A stretch of 42,555 nucleotides of DNA from an uncultured Clostridia bacterium (GTDB taxonomy: Bacteria > Bacillota > Clostridia > Christensenellales > UBA1242). The stretch is from contig CALWPL010000009.1 in the NCBI GenBank assembly GCA_944383405.1, forward strand, positions 1-42,555, read 5' to 3'. The notes beneath the pieces are model-generated. The model was not told where the DNA came from. It did not search any database and saw only the letters and a program-made list of their open reading frames with translations. Position 1 is the stretch's first letter, and each line of letters begins with the position of its first letter. The translations under genes were made by a program, and so were the position numbers. Below are positions 14,822 through 25,000 of the stretch, in pieces.

Positions 14822-16654
14822 ATGGAAAATAATAAAGTAAGAAATATTGCTATAATTGCACATGTAGACCATGGTAAAACAAGTTTGGTTAATGAACTAT
14901 TAAAGCAAGGGGGTGCGTTTAGACAAAATCAAGAAATTGTAGATAGAGTTATGGATTCTAATGCTCTTGAAAGAGAGCGTGGAATAACAATTTTCAGTAA
15001 AAATGCATCGTTTAAATATAAAGATATAAAAATTAATGTTGTTGATACACCTGGGCATGCAGACTTTGGGGGAGAAGTCGAAAGAGTTTTTAAAATGGTT
15101 GATGGGGCTCTTTTGGTTGTTGACGCTTATGAAGGACCTATGCCACAAACAAGGTTTGTTTTAGAAAAAGCCTTAGCATTAAATCTTAAAATTATAATTG
15201 TAATTAATAAAATTGATAGGAAGGATAGTAGGCTAAAAGAAGTTGCAGATGAAGTTCTAGAATTATTGTTTGATTTAAATGCAAATGAGGAACAACTTGA
15301 AAGTCCTATTGTATATGCTTCTGCAAGATTTGGGACATCAACCCTTGACCCAAATGTAGAAGGTAAAGATATGACCCCACTTTTTGAGACAATTATTAAT
15401 CATATTCCATGTCCAAAAGGGGATGAGAATAAACCATTTAATATGTTAGTAAGTTCAACCGAACAAAATGATTTTTTAGGTAAACTTGCTGTTGGTAAAA
15501 TAGAACAAGGAACTCTTAAAATAAATGATAACTTAATTATTACAAATTATCACGATGAAGCAAAGCATGTTTTATTTAAGGTTCAAAGCATGTTTGAATT
15601 TGTTGGATTAAAAAGAATGCCTATTGAAGTGGCAAAAGTTGGAGATATTGTGTGTATTGCAGGTGCTGATAATATTACCATTGGAGATACTTTAAGCGAT
15701 AAGGACAACATTAATACCTTGCCTTTTGTAAAAATTAGTGAGCCTAGTGTAGAAATGAATTTTATGGTTAATAATAGTCCTTTTGCAGGGAGAGAAGGTA
15801 AGTATTGCACAAGTAGACAGTTGCGGGAAAGGTTGTTTAAGGAAGCAGTTAAAGACTTAAGTTTAAAAGTTTTTGATACTGAAAATTCTGATACTTTTAG
15901 AGTTCTAGGAAGGGGAGAAATGCACTTATCTATTCTTATGGAGAATTTAAGGAGAGATGGGTACGAATTTCAAGTAAGCATGCCTAGGGTTTTGTATAAA
16001 GAAATCGATGGGAAAAGATATGAGCCTATTGAAAGGGTTGTTATTGATTTACCTGACGACAAAACTGGGAATGTTATTAGTGTTCTTGGTTCAAGGAAAG
16101 GCGAACTTGTTGGCATGCATAGCAATAATGGAAGGACAAGACTTGAATATTTAATTCCAGCACGAGGGCTTTTTGGATATAAGAGCCAATTTATGACGGA
16201 TACAAATGGCGAAGGTATTATGAGCAGTATTTTTGATAGTTATCAGGAATATAAAGGGCCATTGTCTCGTAGAAATTATGGTATGCTTGTTGCGTTTGAA
16301 ACGGGAGAAGCAGTGCAATATGGATTATTTTATACTCAGCAACATGGAAAGTTGTTTATAGGACCTGGCGAAAAAGTTTATGGGGGTATGATAGTTGGTA
16401 CAAATCCTAGGACTGAAGATATTGTTGTCAATGTTTGTAAGACAAAGCATTTAACTAATACTAGGGCTAGTGCTAGTGATGATGCTTTAAGACTTGAGCC
16501 TATTCAAAAACCAAGCCTTGAACAATACCTGGATATGTTAGATGAAGATGAACTTCTTGAAATTACGCCAAAAAATATTAGGATGAGAAAGAAAACTCTT
16601 GACCATACATTGCGTGGTAGAGAAAACTTTAGAAGAAAGAATGGGGTAGAATAA
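14822..16654 (+). CDS. typA: Translational GTPase TypA/BipA
   Basis: A 610-residue ribosome-binding GTPase of the elongation-factor family, linked to ribosome assembly and growth under stress. GTP motifs are all present: AHVDHGKTS (P-loop), RGITI (switch I), DTPGHAD (switch II), NKID and SAR. After the GTPase and beta-barrel domains come the EF-G-like domains and the BipA-specific C-terminal region (GLFGYKSQFMTDTNGEG, YGGMIVGTNPRTEDIVVNVCKTKHLTNTRAS, DALRLEP, ENFRRKNG). The length is normal. The ATG at 14822 is chosen over an in-frame TTG at 14801 because it gives the canonical NKVRNIAIIAHVDHG start. The two-base gap after the MBL-GNAT stop implies coupled translation; GGGAG in the end of that gene can serve as ribosome site. 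Confidence 0.96.
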   Translation: MENNKVRNIAIIAHVDHGKTSLVNELLKQGGAFRQNQEIVDRVMDSNALERERGITIFSKNASFKYKDIKINVVDTPGHADFGGEVERVFKMVDGALLVVDAYEGPMPQTRFVLEKALALNLKIIIVINKIDRKDSRLKEVADEVLELLFDLNANEEQLESPIVYASARFGTSTLDPNVEGKDMTPLFETIINHIPCPKGDENKPFNMLVSSTEQNDFLGKLAVGKIEQGTLKINDNLIITNYHDEAKHVLFKVQSMFEFVGLKRMPIEVAKVGDIVCIAGADNITIGDTLSDKDNINTLPFVKISEPSVEMNFMVNNSPFAGREGKYCTSRQLRERLFKEAVKDLSLKVFDTENSDTFRVLGRGEMHLSILMENLRRDGYEFQVSMPRVLYKEIDGKRYEPIERVVIDLPDDKTGNVISVLGSRKGELVGMHSNNGRTRLEYLIPARGLFGYKSQFMTDTNGEGIMSSIFDSYQEYKGPLSRRNYGMLVAFETGEAVQYGLFYTQQHGKLFIGPGEKVYGGMIVGTNPRTEDIVVNVCKTKHLTNTRASASDDALRLEPIQKPSLEQYLDMLDEDELLEITPKNIRMRKKTLDHTLRGRENFRRKNGVE

Positions 16655-16680
16655 AAAATAAACTATATTTGTAAGTTTAG

Positions 16681-16712
16681 GCATATTAGATACATACTAA
16701 TATGCTTTTTTA
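16681..16712 (+). terminator. Rho-independent terminator after typA
   Basis: GCATATTAG (16681-16689) and CTAATATGC (16697-16705) form a perfect stem with a 7-base loop, followed by seven T. Confidence 0.85.
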
Positions 16713-16754
16713 TTTAAGTTATTTTATATGTTTTAATAGAAATTGATATAATAT

Positions 16755-16783
16755 TAGACAAAATACTTGCAAAATGATATACT
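16755..16783 (+). promoter_or_regulatory. Promoter of the NifU-like/GGGtGRT operon
   Basis: TAGACA (16755-16760), a 17-base spacer and TATACT (16778-16783). Transcription would start near 16790. This rules out the in-frame ATG at 16767, inside the promoter, as the start of the gene. Confidence 0.65.
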
Positions 16784-16820
16784 ATCCCTTGTTGTTATAC
16801 AAAAATTTAAGGGGGAGAAA

Positions 16821-17513
16821 ATGAATTATACTAGTGAAATTATGGGAATGTGTAGTGTAAGAAAAGGTGTTGACCATGGTCCTGCTCCAATTCCCGAAGA
16901 AGCAAAATGGGTACAAGCAAAAGAGATAAAGGATATATCTGGCTTTACACATGGTGTAGGTTGGTGTGCGCCACAACAAGGTGCGTGTAAATTAACTCTT
17001 AATATAAAGAATGGGATAATAGAAGAAGCCCTTGTTGAAACTTTAGGGTGCAGTGGAATGACACATTCTGCTGCTATGGCAAGTGAGATTTTAGTAGGGA
17101 AAACAATACTTGAAGCCCTTAATACTGACCTTGTGTGTGATGCTATAAATACAGCAATGAGAGAGTTATTTCTTCAAATAGTTTATGGAAGGAGTCAATC
17201 AGCATTTTCAGAAGATGGACTTGCGATTGGCGCTGGGCTTGAAGATTTAGGTAAAGGACATAGAAGTCAGGTTGGGACTTGTTATAGTACAAAAATAAAA
17301 GGACCTAGATATCTTGAACTTGCAGAAGGATATATTACAAAAATAGGTTTGAATGAGCAAGGCGAAATAATAGGTTACGAATATATAAATTTTGGCAAAA
17401 TGATGGACTTTATTAAACAAGGAGATGCGCCTTTAGCGGCAATAGAAAAAGCGAGTGGTAAATATGGTAGAATAAATGAAGCAGTTAAAGTCATCGACCC
17501 AAGGCAAGAGTAA
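16821..17513 (+). CDS. NifU/IscU-like iron-sulfur cluster scaffold protein
   Basis: A 230-residue protein of the NifU N-terminal/IscU-like scaffold type that typically sits beside a GGGtGRT gene. Candidate cluster-ligand cysteines lie in GWCAPQQGACKL and TLGCSGMTHSAAMASEIL; further Cys occur in SVR-preceding GMC, VCDAIN and GTCYST. It is longer than IscU (about 130), with a C-terminal extension (about 150-230) that includes SAFSEDGLAIGAGLEDLGKGHRSQ. The start at 16821 is supported by GGGGGAG immediately upstream and by the promoter position. The gene is 13 bases before the GGGtGRT gene, clearly one operon. Cluster assembly or redox-protein maturation is inferred from family; the client is unknown. 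Confidence 0.88.
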   Translation: MNYTSEIMGMCSVRKGVDHGPAPIPEEAKWVQAKEIKDISGFTHGVGWCAPQQGACKLTLNIKNGIIEEALVETLGCSGMTHSAAMASEILVGKTILEALNTDLVCDAINTAMRELFLQIVYGRSQSAFSEDGLAIGAGLEDLGKGHRSQVGTCYSTKIKGPRYLELAEGYITKIGLNEQGEIIGYEYINFGKMMDFIKQGDAPLAAIEKASGKYGRINEAVKVIDPRQE

Positions 17514-17526
17514 AGGAGAAGTAGAA

Positions 17527-18528
17527 ATGGTTTTTGAAAATTATGAAAGAAGAATAAATCAAATAAATAAAGTTCTAAATGAAAATGGAATAAAAGATTT
17601 GGATGAGGCAAAGACTTTATGTGATAGCGTTAATGTAGATGTTTTTAGTATTGTTAAAGGGATACAGCCAATTTGTTTTGATAATGCTTGCTATGCATAT
17701 ATGGTTGGGGCTGCAATTGCTATAAAAAGGGGACTTAAAGATGCAAGTGAGATAGCAAAATGCATAGGAGAAGGGTTGCAGGCTTTTTGTATTCCAGGTT
17801 CAGTTGCCGACGATAGAAAAGTTGGACTTGGTCATGGAAATTTAGGGAGTATGCTTCTAAATAATGATACTGAATGTTTTGCTTTTTTAGCAGGACACGA
17901 AAGTTTTGCTGCCGCAGAAGGTGCTATTGGAATCGCTAATAGTGCAAATAAGGTTAGAACAAAACCACTTAGAGTTATTTTAAATGGGCTTGGAAAAGAT
18001 GCTGCACAAATTATTTCAAGAATAAATGGCTTTACTTATGTTAAGACAAATTTTGATTATTATACTGGTAAACTTGCTATTTTGGAAGAAATCCCATATT
18101 CTACTGGGGAAAGGGCAAAAGTAAGATGTTATGGTGCTAATGATGTTAGAGAAGGTGTTGCTATTATGCATCATGAAAATGTAGATATTTCAATTACAGG
18201 GAATTCTACAAATCCAACTCGTTTCCAACATCCAGTTGCAGGAACATACAAAAAGGAGAGATTAGAACAAGGTAAAAAATATTTTTCAGTTGCTAGTGGT
18301 GGCGGGACAGGAAGAACTCTTCATCCAGATAACATGGCTGCTGGACCTGCGTCTTATGGTATGACAGATACAATGGGAAGAATGCATAGTGATGCACAAT
18401 TTGCAGGTTCATCAAGTGTGCCTGCTCATGTTGAAATGATGGGACTAATTGGAATGGGAAACAACCCAATGGTAGGAGCAACAGTTTCTGTTTCTGTCTC
18501 TGTTGCAGAGGCGATGAAAAATAAGTGA
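17527..18528 (+). CDS. GGGtGRT family protein
   Basis: A 333-residue protein of the family named for its motif, seen here as SGGGTGRTLHPDN near residue 258-270, followed by the conserved YGMTDTMGRMHSDAQFAGSSS and GMIGMGNNPMVGATVSVSVSVAEAM end. The N-terminus is helical (FENYERRINQINKVL) and a middle stretch, SIVKGIQPICFDNACYAYMVGAA, is well conserved in character. The biochemical function is not established; it is habitually encoded next to a NifU-like scaffold protein, as here, so a role in iron-sulfur or redox chemistry in anaerobes is inferred. The start at 17527 is favoured by AGGAG at 17514-17518; an upstream in-frame ATG at 17476 would overlap the previous gene. It ends with TGA. Confidence 0.92.
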   Translation: MVFENYERRINQINKVLNENGIKDLDEAKTLCDSVNVDVFSIVKGIQPICFDNACYAYMVGAAIAIKRGLKDASEIAKCIGEGLQAFCIPGSVADDRKVGLGHGNLGSMLLNNDTECFAFLAGHESFAAAEGAIGIANSANKVRTKPLRVILNGLGKDAAQIISRINGFTYVKTNFDYYTGKLAILEEIPYSTGERAKVRCYGANDVREGVAIMHHENVDISITGNSTNPTRFQHPVAGTYKKERLEQGKKYFSVASGGGTGRTLHPDNMAAGPASYGMTDTMGRMHSDAQFAGSSSVPAHVEMMGLIGMGNNPMVGATVSVSVSVAEAMKNK

Positions 18529-18683
18529 AAATTAAATTAAAACATTCTGCTTTTGATGTATTGCAGTTAAAAGGTTGTTTTAAATATTTTATATTATTTG
18601 TTTTTAAACAATGTTTATTATTAAATAAAATTTACTTATTTAATTAATAAAAATATAGGTTTTAAGCGAAGATTATTATATTA

Positions 18684-18697
18684 CGACCGTTCGGTCG
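18684..18697. promoter_or_regulatory. TetR-operator-like palindrome
   Basis: CGACCGTTCGGTCG is a 6+6 palindrome with a TT centre. It is GC-rich in a very AT-rich stretch and closely resembles the GACCGnnCGGTC type of site bound by TetR-family repressors. TATATT ends four bases upstream and could be a -10 box. No tetR gene and no obvious target gene is adjacent. Confidence 0.45.
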
Positions 18698-18847
18698 AAA
18701 TAAAAATTTGCTAATTTAAAGTAGGGTTTAGGAATATAATTTTTTTTAAAAAAAATAGTGAAATAAAAAGAGAAAATTAATTTAAAGACACTTTATTTTT
18801 TGTGCTTAATTGATTAAAATTTAAAATAAAATAAAGAATTTTATGTT

Positions 18848-18889
18848 AAAGTTATCAACAAAAATACACAAAATGTTGATAACTTTTTT
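18848..18889 (+). terminator. Strong rho-independent terminator
   Basis: AAAGTTATCAACA (18848-18860) and TGTTGATAACTTT (18874-18886) form a perfect 13-base stem with a 13-base loop, and the T-run extends to 18889. It insulates the giant gene from upstream transcription. Confidence 0.8.
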
Positions 18890-18979
18890 ATTAAATTTTA
18901 CTTAAAATATTTGTTAAAAATTTTATAAAAAAATAAGAAAAAAAACTAAAAATTTTTGCAATTTTTTTGCTAATTTATT

Positions 18980-19007
18980 TTGGCTTTTTTTGTATATATG
19001 CTAAAAT
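18980..19007 (+). promoter_or_regulatory. Candidate promoter of the giant gene
   Basis: TTGGCT (18980-18985), a 16-base spacer and TAAAAT (19002-19007) with an extended TG element (TGCTAAAAT). This gives a leader of about 80 bases. A perfect TATAAT at 19020-19025 has no matching -35 box. Confidence 0.4.
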
Positions 19008-19094
19008 TATTTGTGTTTATATAATAAAATATATTTTTAAATTTAGAATTAAATATTTTTTTCATTGTAAGGCATAATACTAAGGAGGATTCTA

Positions 19095-22000
19095 ATGGAT
19101 AATAAGACACCAAAGAACCAAGAGAAAAAAAATCTTAGTCGGGGGCAGGCTCCTGTTCCTAATAGACAGATGCCTAACATTCCTAGTAGTGTTAGACAAG
19201 GTCCACCTATGCCACCAAGACCAAGAGGGCGTGTGCCAAAAAGTCCACAAGGAATCCCTTCTGTAAATCCAAATGTTGCTGGGAGAAGGATGCCTAGACA
19301 ACCTATGCCACAAAGACCTGGCGTTCCAAGACAGCCAGCGGGAAGAGTTTCCCATGTTAATTCTCCGGTAAGAGCAAATCAAAATATTACTCGTAATAGG
19401 ATGTCTCGCAATCAGCAAGTGGGTCGTCTTGCAAGACCATTACAGCAGGGACAACAACCACCAAAATTTGTTGTTCCGCAGAGAGTTAATGTAAAAAGAA
19501 TTCCTATTAATAGAACTCAGACAAGAGCACAATCTGTTTTGCCAAGAATTACACCTACAGGGAGTTTTGTTCCATTACAAAATACGCAAGGAATTAATGC
19601 TAGTGCAACTAATTTGCAAACTTCAACTATCAATCCAAATGTTCAAAATCAGTTTCAAAGTGCAACGCCAACTAATTTTGTTTCTCAGGGACAAAACACT
19701 CAAAATGTTTTTAATGCTCAAAGTACTATTAATGCTCAACAAACAAATATGCAGGGTATGCAGCAAGGTAATATAAATGCACAAAACGCAAATGCCTCTA
19801 TTTCCCAAAATAATTTTGGAGTTCAGGCTAACAATTCTGTACAAATGGGAACTGGTATGCCAAACCAATCATATGCAAATCAAGTGCAGGGAGTAAATAC
19901 TTCGCAAAATTCTCAAGTTGTAGCAAATCAAAATGATAACGCCATTCTGAATAGTCAAGGTTTGGAACAACAAGTTAACCAACAGAAGCCTAGTGTTCAA
20001 GGTCAAGATATACAAGATGTAAAACTAAATGAAATCGCAAGCGAAAATATAGTTAATGAAAATGTAACAGAACAAGAGATTCAAGGTGCTAATGAAGAAG
20101 TGTTTGAATCTTCTTTAAAGGAAGAAGATTCTCAGCAAACAACAGAAGATGTAAAAAGTTCAGATAACAAGGAAGAAAACAAAGGTCAAAGCGAAGAAAA
20201 AGATAAGTCTAATGATAATGATAAAAACGAAGTAATAGATGATAAGGACAAAAAAGAAAAAGAAGCGGCGATACTAAAAATGCCAAAGAAAAAAGGAAGG
20301 TCTAGAAAGAAGAAAATAGGTTTAATTGCCGCTGTACTCGTTGGTGTTCTTGCAATTGCAGGGCTGCTTTTTGGTTTATCTTTTACAAATAAAAGTTATG
20401 TGGTTAAGTTTGTTACGGGCCCATTTGCTGGATTAGCAGATGTAACATATACAAGTGGAACTTATGTTAATCCACAGGGTTTGCAAACAATTATGTCTGA
20501 TGATGGAGAAAAGGAACTTGCTGTATTTACAGGTTGGTATCTCGATGAAGATAGGACAATAAAATACATACCGTCTAATATAGAACATGATTTGACTCTT
20601 TACGCAGGTTATGAACTTGGGGTAATTACAACAAGTTTTTATATGAAAAACGAATACGATGAAGATAATACATATATTTTCCTAAGCGATGTTCAAACAG
20701 AATATTACACGGGAACGATAGATTTTTCTTCTCTTGTAGATTCAATAATGAATCTTGAAAGTGAAGAATATTATGGGGTGTCAAATGTTTTAGGTTTTAA
20801 TGCTACTAATTTTGAAATTCAAGGGACTAAATCTGTATCAGTTGAAGAATATAAGGAGTTTTTAAGTAATTATTTTACGGCGGCTTCTTTTAGAAGAATG
20901 GATACAGAACTTCACGAAACATATATCATTGAAGATGAAATTCCAACGCCAAGTAATGATGCTGTATTTCGTGTTGAATTTAATCCTAAGAATATAATTA
21001 TAAGGTTTAATTCTAATTTAAGTAGTCTTAAAAATTATTATGAAACTGTACAGGGCTCGGATACTGTTTACGAAGATGAAGATGCTGACATATATGTAAG
21101 GTATGGAAGTACTTACACATTTGATTCTTATGCGACAATCGCTAGTGGAAACTTTGAAAATGGCATGCCGGATTATCATAGTCTACTTGGTTGGACGACA
21201 GTTAATCCAGAAGTTGACGATGACGGAAATATTCAAAATGTAAATTTTGGGAGCGCTGATTATTATAGAGAAGGAGAGCAAATAGAGATTGATAGACAAC
21301 TACTCGGTGGAAATACTGTGGTAGAGTTTTTTGCTGTTTGGGAAGAATACTTGACAGGCCTTAGAATTTATACGGAATATAATCAAAATGGACCACTTGT
21401 TGAAACTTCGATTTCTGTTGGGGTTAGTAGGCCTCTTGAAGATTGGACTGCTAATATTTTGTCATCCATTGAAAAAGAAGGTTATGCTTTAATTGGGTTT
21501 AATACAAAACCTGATTTGACAGGAGAAACGCTTGGTTTTGACGATGAATTAAATGGTAGTAGAAATTCTCCTTATTATGATGAAGAACTTGATTGTGTAG
21601 TGTTGTATGCTGTTTATAAAAGAATAGTAAATGAGACTTCTATTTCTATTCTTGATAATGAACTTGATATTGTAAATATTGATGAGTCTATATTAGAAAA
21701 TCTTTTTAACATAGATTTAAATCTTGGCAATGAAAATTATGCTTATAATGGGCAGGATAATATTGATATAATATTTGATGGTGAAAATAGGGTAATAACT
21801 ATTACCAATCTTCTTGAAGGAAGTATAATTTCGTTACCTTCTTTTGAAAGACCAAACTATACACTCTCAGGCTACAAAGTTGGCACAAGAACAATTCCAT
21901 GTCTTGAGACTTATACAATTTCAAGCGATGACCTTGATTTAGAGTCTAATCTCTCACTGCAAATGATTTGGCAAGGTAATGACTATGTGTTTATAATTAA

Positions 22001-25000
22001 CAATTTTGTTGAAGGCGAAGATACAAATAGAGTTGAAATTGATATTGCATACGGAACAAATGTTTATTTGCAATATACAACTCTTTCTAGTCCATATAAT
22101 TCAACTACATTGAACATAGAAATTTATAATGCTTCCACTTCTCAAATGATTAACAATGGTAATTTTAGTTTTGTCAGAGAAGGCTATGATTTTGTTAATT
22201 TTACAAGTGATAATGAAGTATTATCGCAGGAATTTTTATCTAGTTTTTATATAAATAGCACTTTTAATGAGATGTCATTAAGTTGGGCAAAAAAAGAATA
22301 TGTTTTAACTTATAAGTTGGGCGGAGGTTTATATTCTCAAAATCGTGAAGAAGGAGAAAGAGATACAGAACCTGTTGTAATAGAAGGCGTCCCTTATGGT
22401 TCAACATTAACTTTAATTTCAGATGATGTTACAAGGGAAGGTTATTATCTTGAAGGCTGGGCATTAACAGATACTCCAAATGCTGAAATTGTTTATGATT
22501 ATTTAGATGAAAGTATTATTGTTAGAGAAAATATAACTTTAAATGCTGTTTGGAGCCAGGCATATACTTTAACTTTATATCTTGATGCGACTAGGACTTC
22601 TTCTCATCAAATAGTTGTTACAAGAGAAGGGAAATACACTTTGACGGGAGAAGAATTTGACGGATATACTTTTGATAGATTTAACACTTCTGATATTGGT
22701 AATGGAACAGAAATTATTGTAAGTGATCAAGAAAGAGAATATGAGTATACAACTAGTCTTGAGTTATATGCGATGTGGTATAATGTTGACTTTGCAAATG
22801 GAGACGAAGATGGACTTTATTCAGTAACAGGAAATGGTCCAGATAGTTTTTATGTTACTTACAATTCTATATTTGATTTGCCAACTGAAAGCGGTTATAC
22901 ACCATCAAAGTATTTTAAATTTAATGGCTGGGAATATAATGATGGTATTTTTGAAGACTATTTTGTTGTAGACTCTTCAACAACAGGTTATGACTCGTCA
23001 AGTGAAAGTGTTGGAGCAAGTATTACATTTTGTGCTTTATGGGTTGAAAAAGATATAAGAGTTATGTTGTATTTTGGAGAAGATACATCAAACCAATGGG
23101 TAAGCGGACTTAGTCAGAATGGGGAGTTTGTTATTTCAAATGAAAATAGAAATTTCCCTGTACTTGCAAATCACGAAGTAGATTATATTATGGATAGTGT
23201 ACAGGGATATGCATATTATGTTGACGGGAAAGACCAAGTTACTATTAATATTCCTGAAATAAATGACCAAAACATGTATGAGAACGGGGATGAATTTGTT
23301 TACAATTTATTTACAGTATGGAAGAAAACTTTAACCCTTATTGCTAATAATGGAAATTCTAATGATATAACATATTTATATGCTGGAACATTCTATGAAA
23401 TTGCATCATTCCCTGATGGTATTGTTCCGTTAGATAGAATTGAAGAAGTAAATACAATTATTTTACCATCAGCACAAGCAACTGTTGAAGAAGGTGGTTT
23501 AGGCTATGACTATATTCACATGACATTTGATTCATGGGCAACAGGACCACTTTCAGCAGAAGGGACTTATAATATTGGAGATGCTCTTGTACTTGAAGAA
23601 GACATGACTTTGTACGGGTTCTGGGTAGATAAAAAATATACTCTTAAGTTTGTTGACGCAAGCGGGAATAATGAGGAACAATCGCTTATTGTAACTTATG
23701 GAGATGAAGGAATTATCAGCAATATATTTGAAATTGAAACATGGGCACAAGCGCATAAAAATGACCAAGGGTACTATGAAAGTTTTACAAGATTAGTTTA
23801 CTCTTATGGCGAAGAACCTATTTATTTTGAGTTTGATGATTTAATCAGAATTTTTAATACCGATGATTTAGGTTTTATCATTGAAAGTGATTTAGAAGAT
23901 GATGGGCAAATAGTTTTAAATCCTTCTTGGGAAGAGAAATCTTATCAAATTGTTGTTAATTTAAATGGTGGTATCTGGGATGATAGAATTGATTTAACTG
24001 GATTTGATGTTGTGTATGATAAACTCAATGAAACTTTTACCTATACAACGACTTATAGTGAAATAAATAGTGATAATCCAACAGGGCTTTTACTTGCTTC
24101 TACGGGGCTTACCAAAAATGGATATAGGTTTGCTGGCTTTGAGGTGGAAGATGATTCGTTTAGTCAAATTCTTGATAATGGAGAGTACTATTATTTATTA
24201 AAACAAGATGCAGATGCTTTGGAGCAAAAGGGTGGAGATACTATTAATGTAATTTGGCAAGAAACATATACAATGCATTTTGATGCAAATGGTGGAGCGT
24301 TCAATGTTGCGGTTGACGACATGAGCCTAGATACGATAAGTGGAAATGCAACTTTTGTCTTGCCAGGTCAAGATGTTGTGTCTTATACAGGAGCAAACTT
24401 TGCTGGTTGGTGGTTCAGTAATGATGTTGTGGATATAAGAGAGAATGAAGATAGTTTATTTGCAAGCACAAGTCAAGTTGAAGTTACTTCTCAAATAATG
24501 AATGACTATGGTAATAGACTTACAAACACGATAACAATGTATGCTGTTTGGACTACTCCTGTAACATTTTATAACAATTTAAGAGCATCAGGAGATACCC
24601 CTATTAATGTTCTTGGATACTATACACCAGAAAGTCCTAGTATGATAGTAAGTTCTTCAAGTCAATTTAATGTTGATTTCTATGTTGGAGAAGAATTACT
24701 TGCAAGTGATTTGGCTGGATATTTCTTTGAAATTAGTGTTGATTTTTACGAAACTAATGGCTGGATTTATAATGGTTCAATACTTGAAAGAATTATTATA
24801 ACTGGGCCTGTACTATTTACTGCAAGTTGGGTTTTGACTTCATTTAAAATATATCTTAAAAATTATGATGGTAGAGATTTTACTCAAGGATATGTTTCAT
24901 ATGAAATTTCATATGATGTTTCTCCAACTGAGGAAGCGATTGACCCTAATAGAGTTTATAAAGATTTTGCTGAGCAAAATGGGCTAGAAGGAAGCAATCC

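Larger units (their letters stand above)
18529..19094. other. Long AT-rich intergenic region before the giant gene
   Basis: A 566-base stretch with no supportable gene. It holds a TetR-operator-like palindrome (18684-18697), a strong terminator (18848-18889) and a candidate promoter for the giant gene. The terminator may end a long 3' leader of the GGGtGRT transcript or a small RNA begun near the palindrome. Confidence 0.6.

Noticed and set aside
16767..16820. Upstream in-frame start for the NifU-like gene
   Set aside because: It lies inside the predicted promoter and lacks a ribosome site, whereas 16821 has GGGGGAG.
18850..18884. TTATCAACA words resembling DnaA boxes
   Set aside because: They are the two arms of one terminator stem; no cluster of boxes or origin genes is present.
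19092..19418. 108-codon leftward frame rich in Trp, Arg and Ser
   Set aside because: It is the antisense of the proline/arginine-rich start of the giant gene, whose frame and ribosome site are strong.
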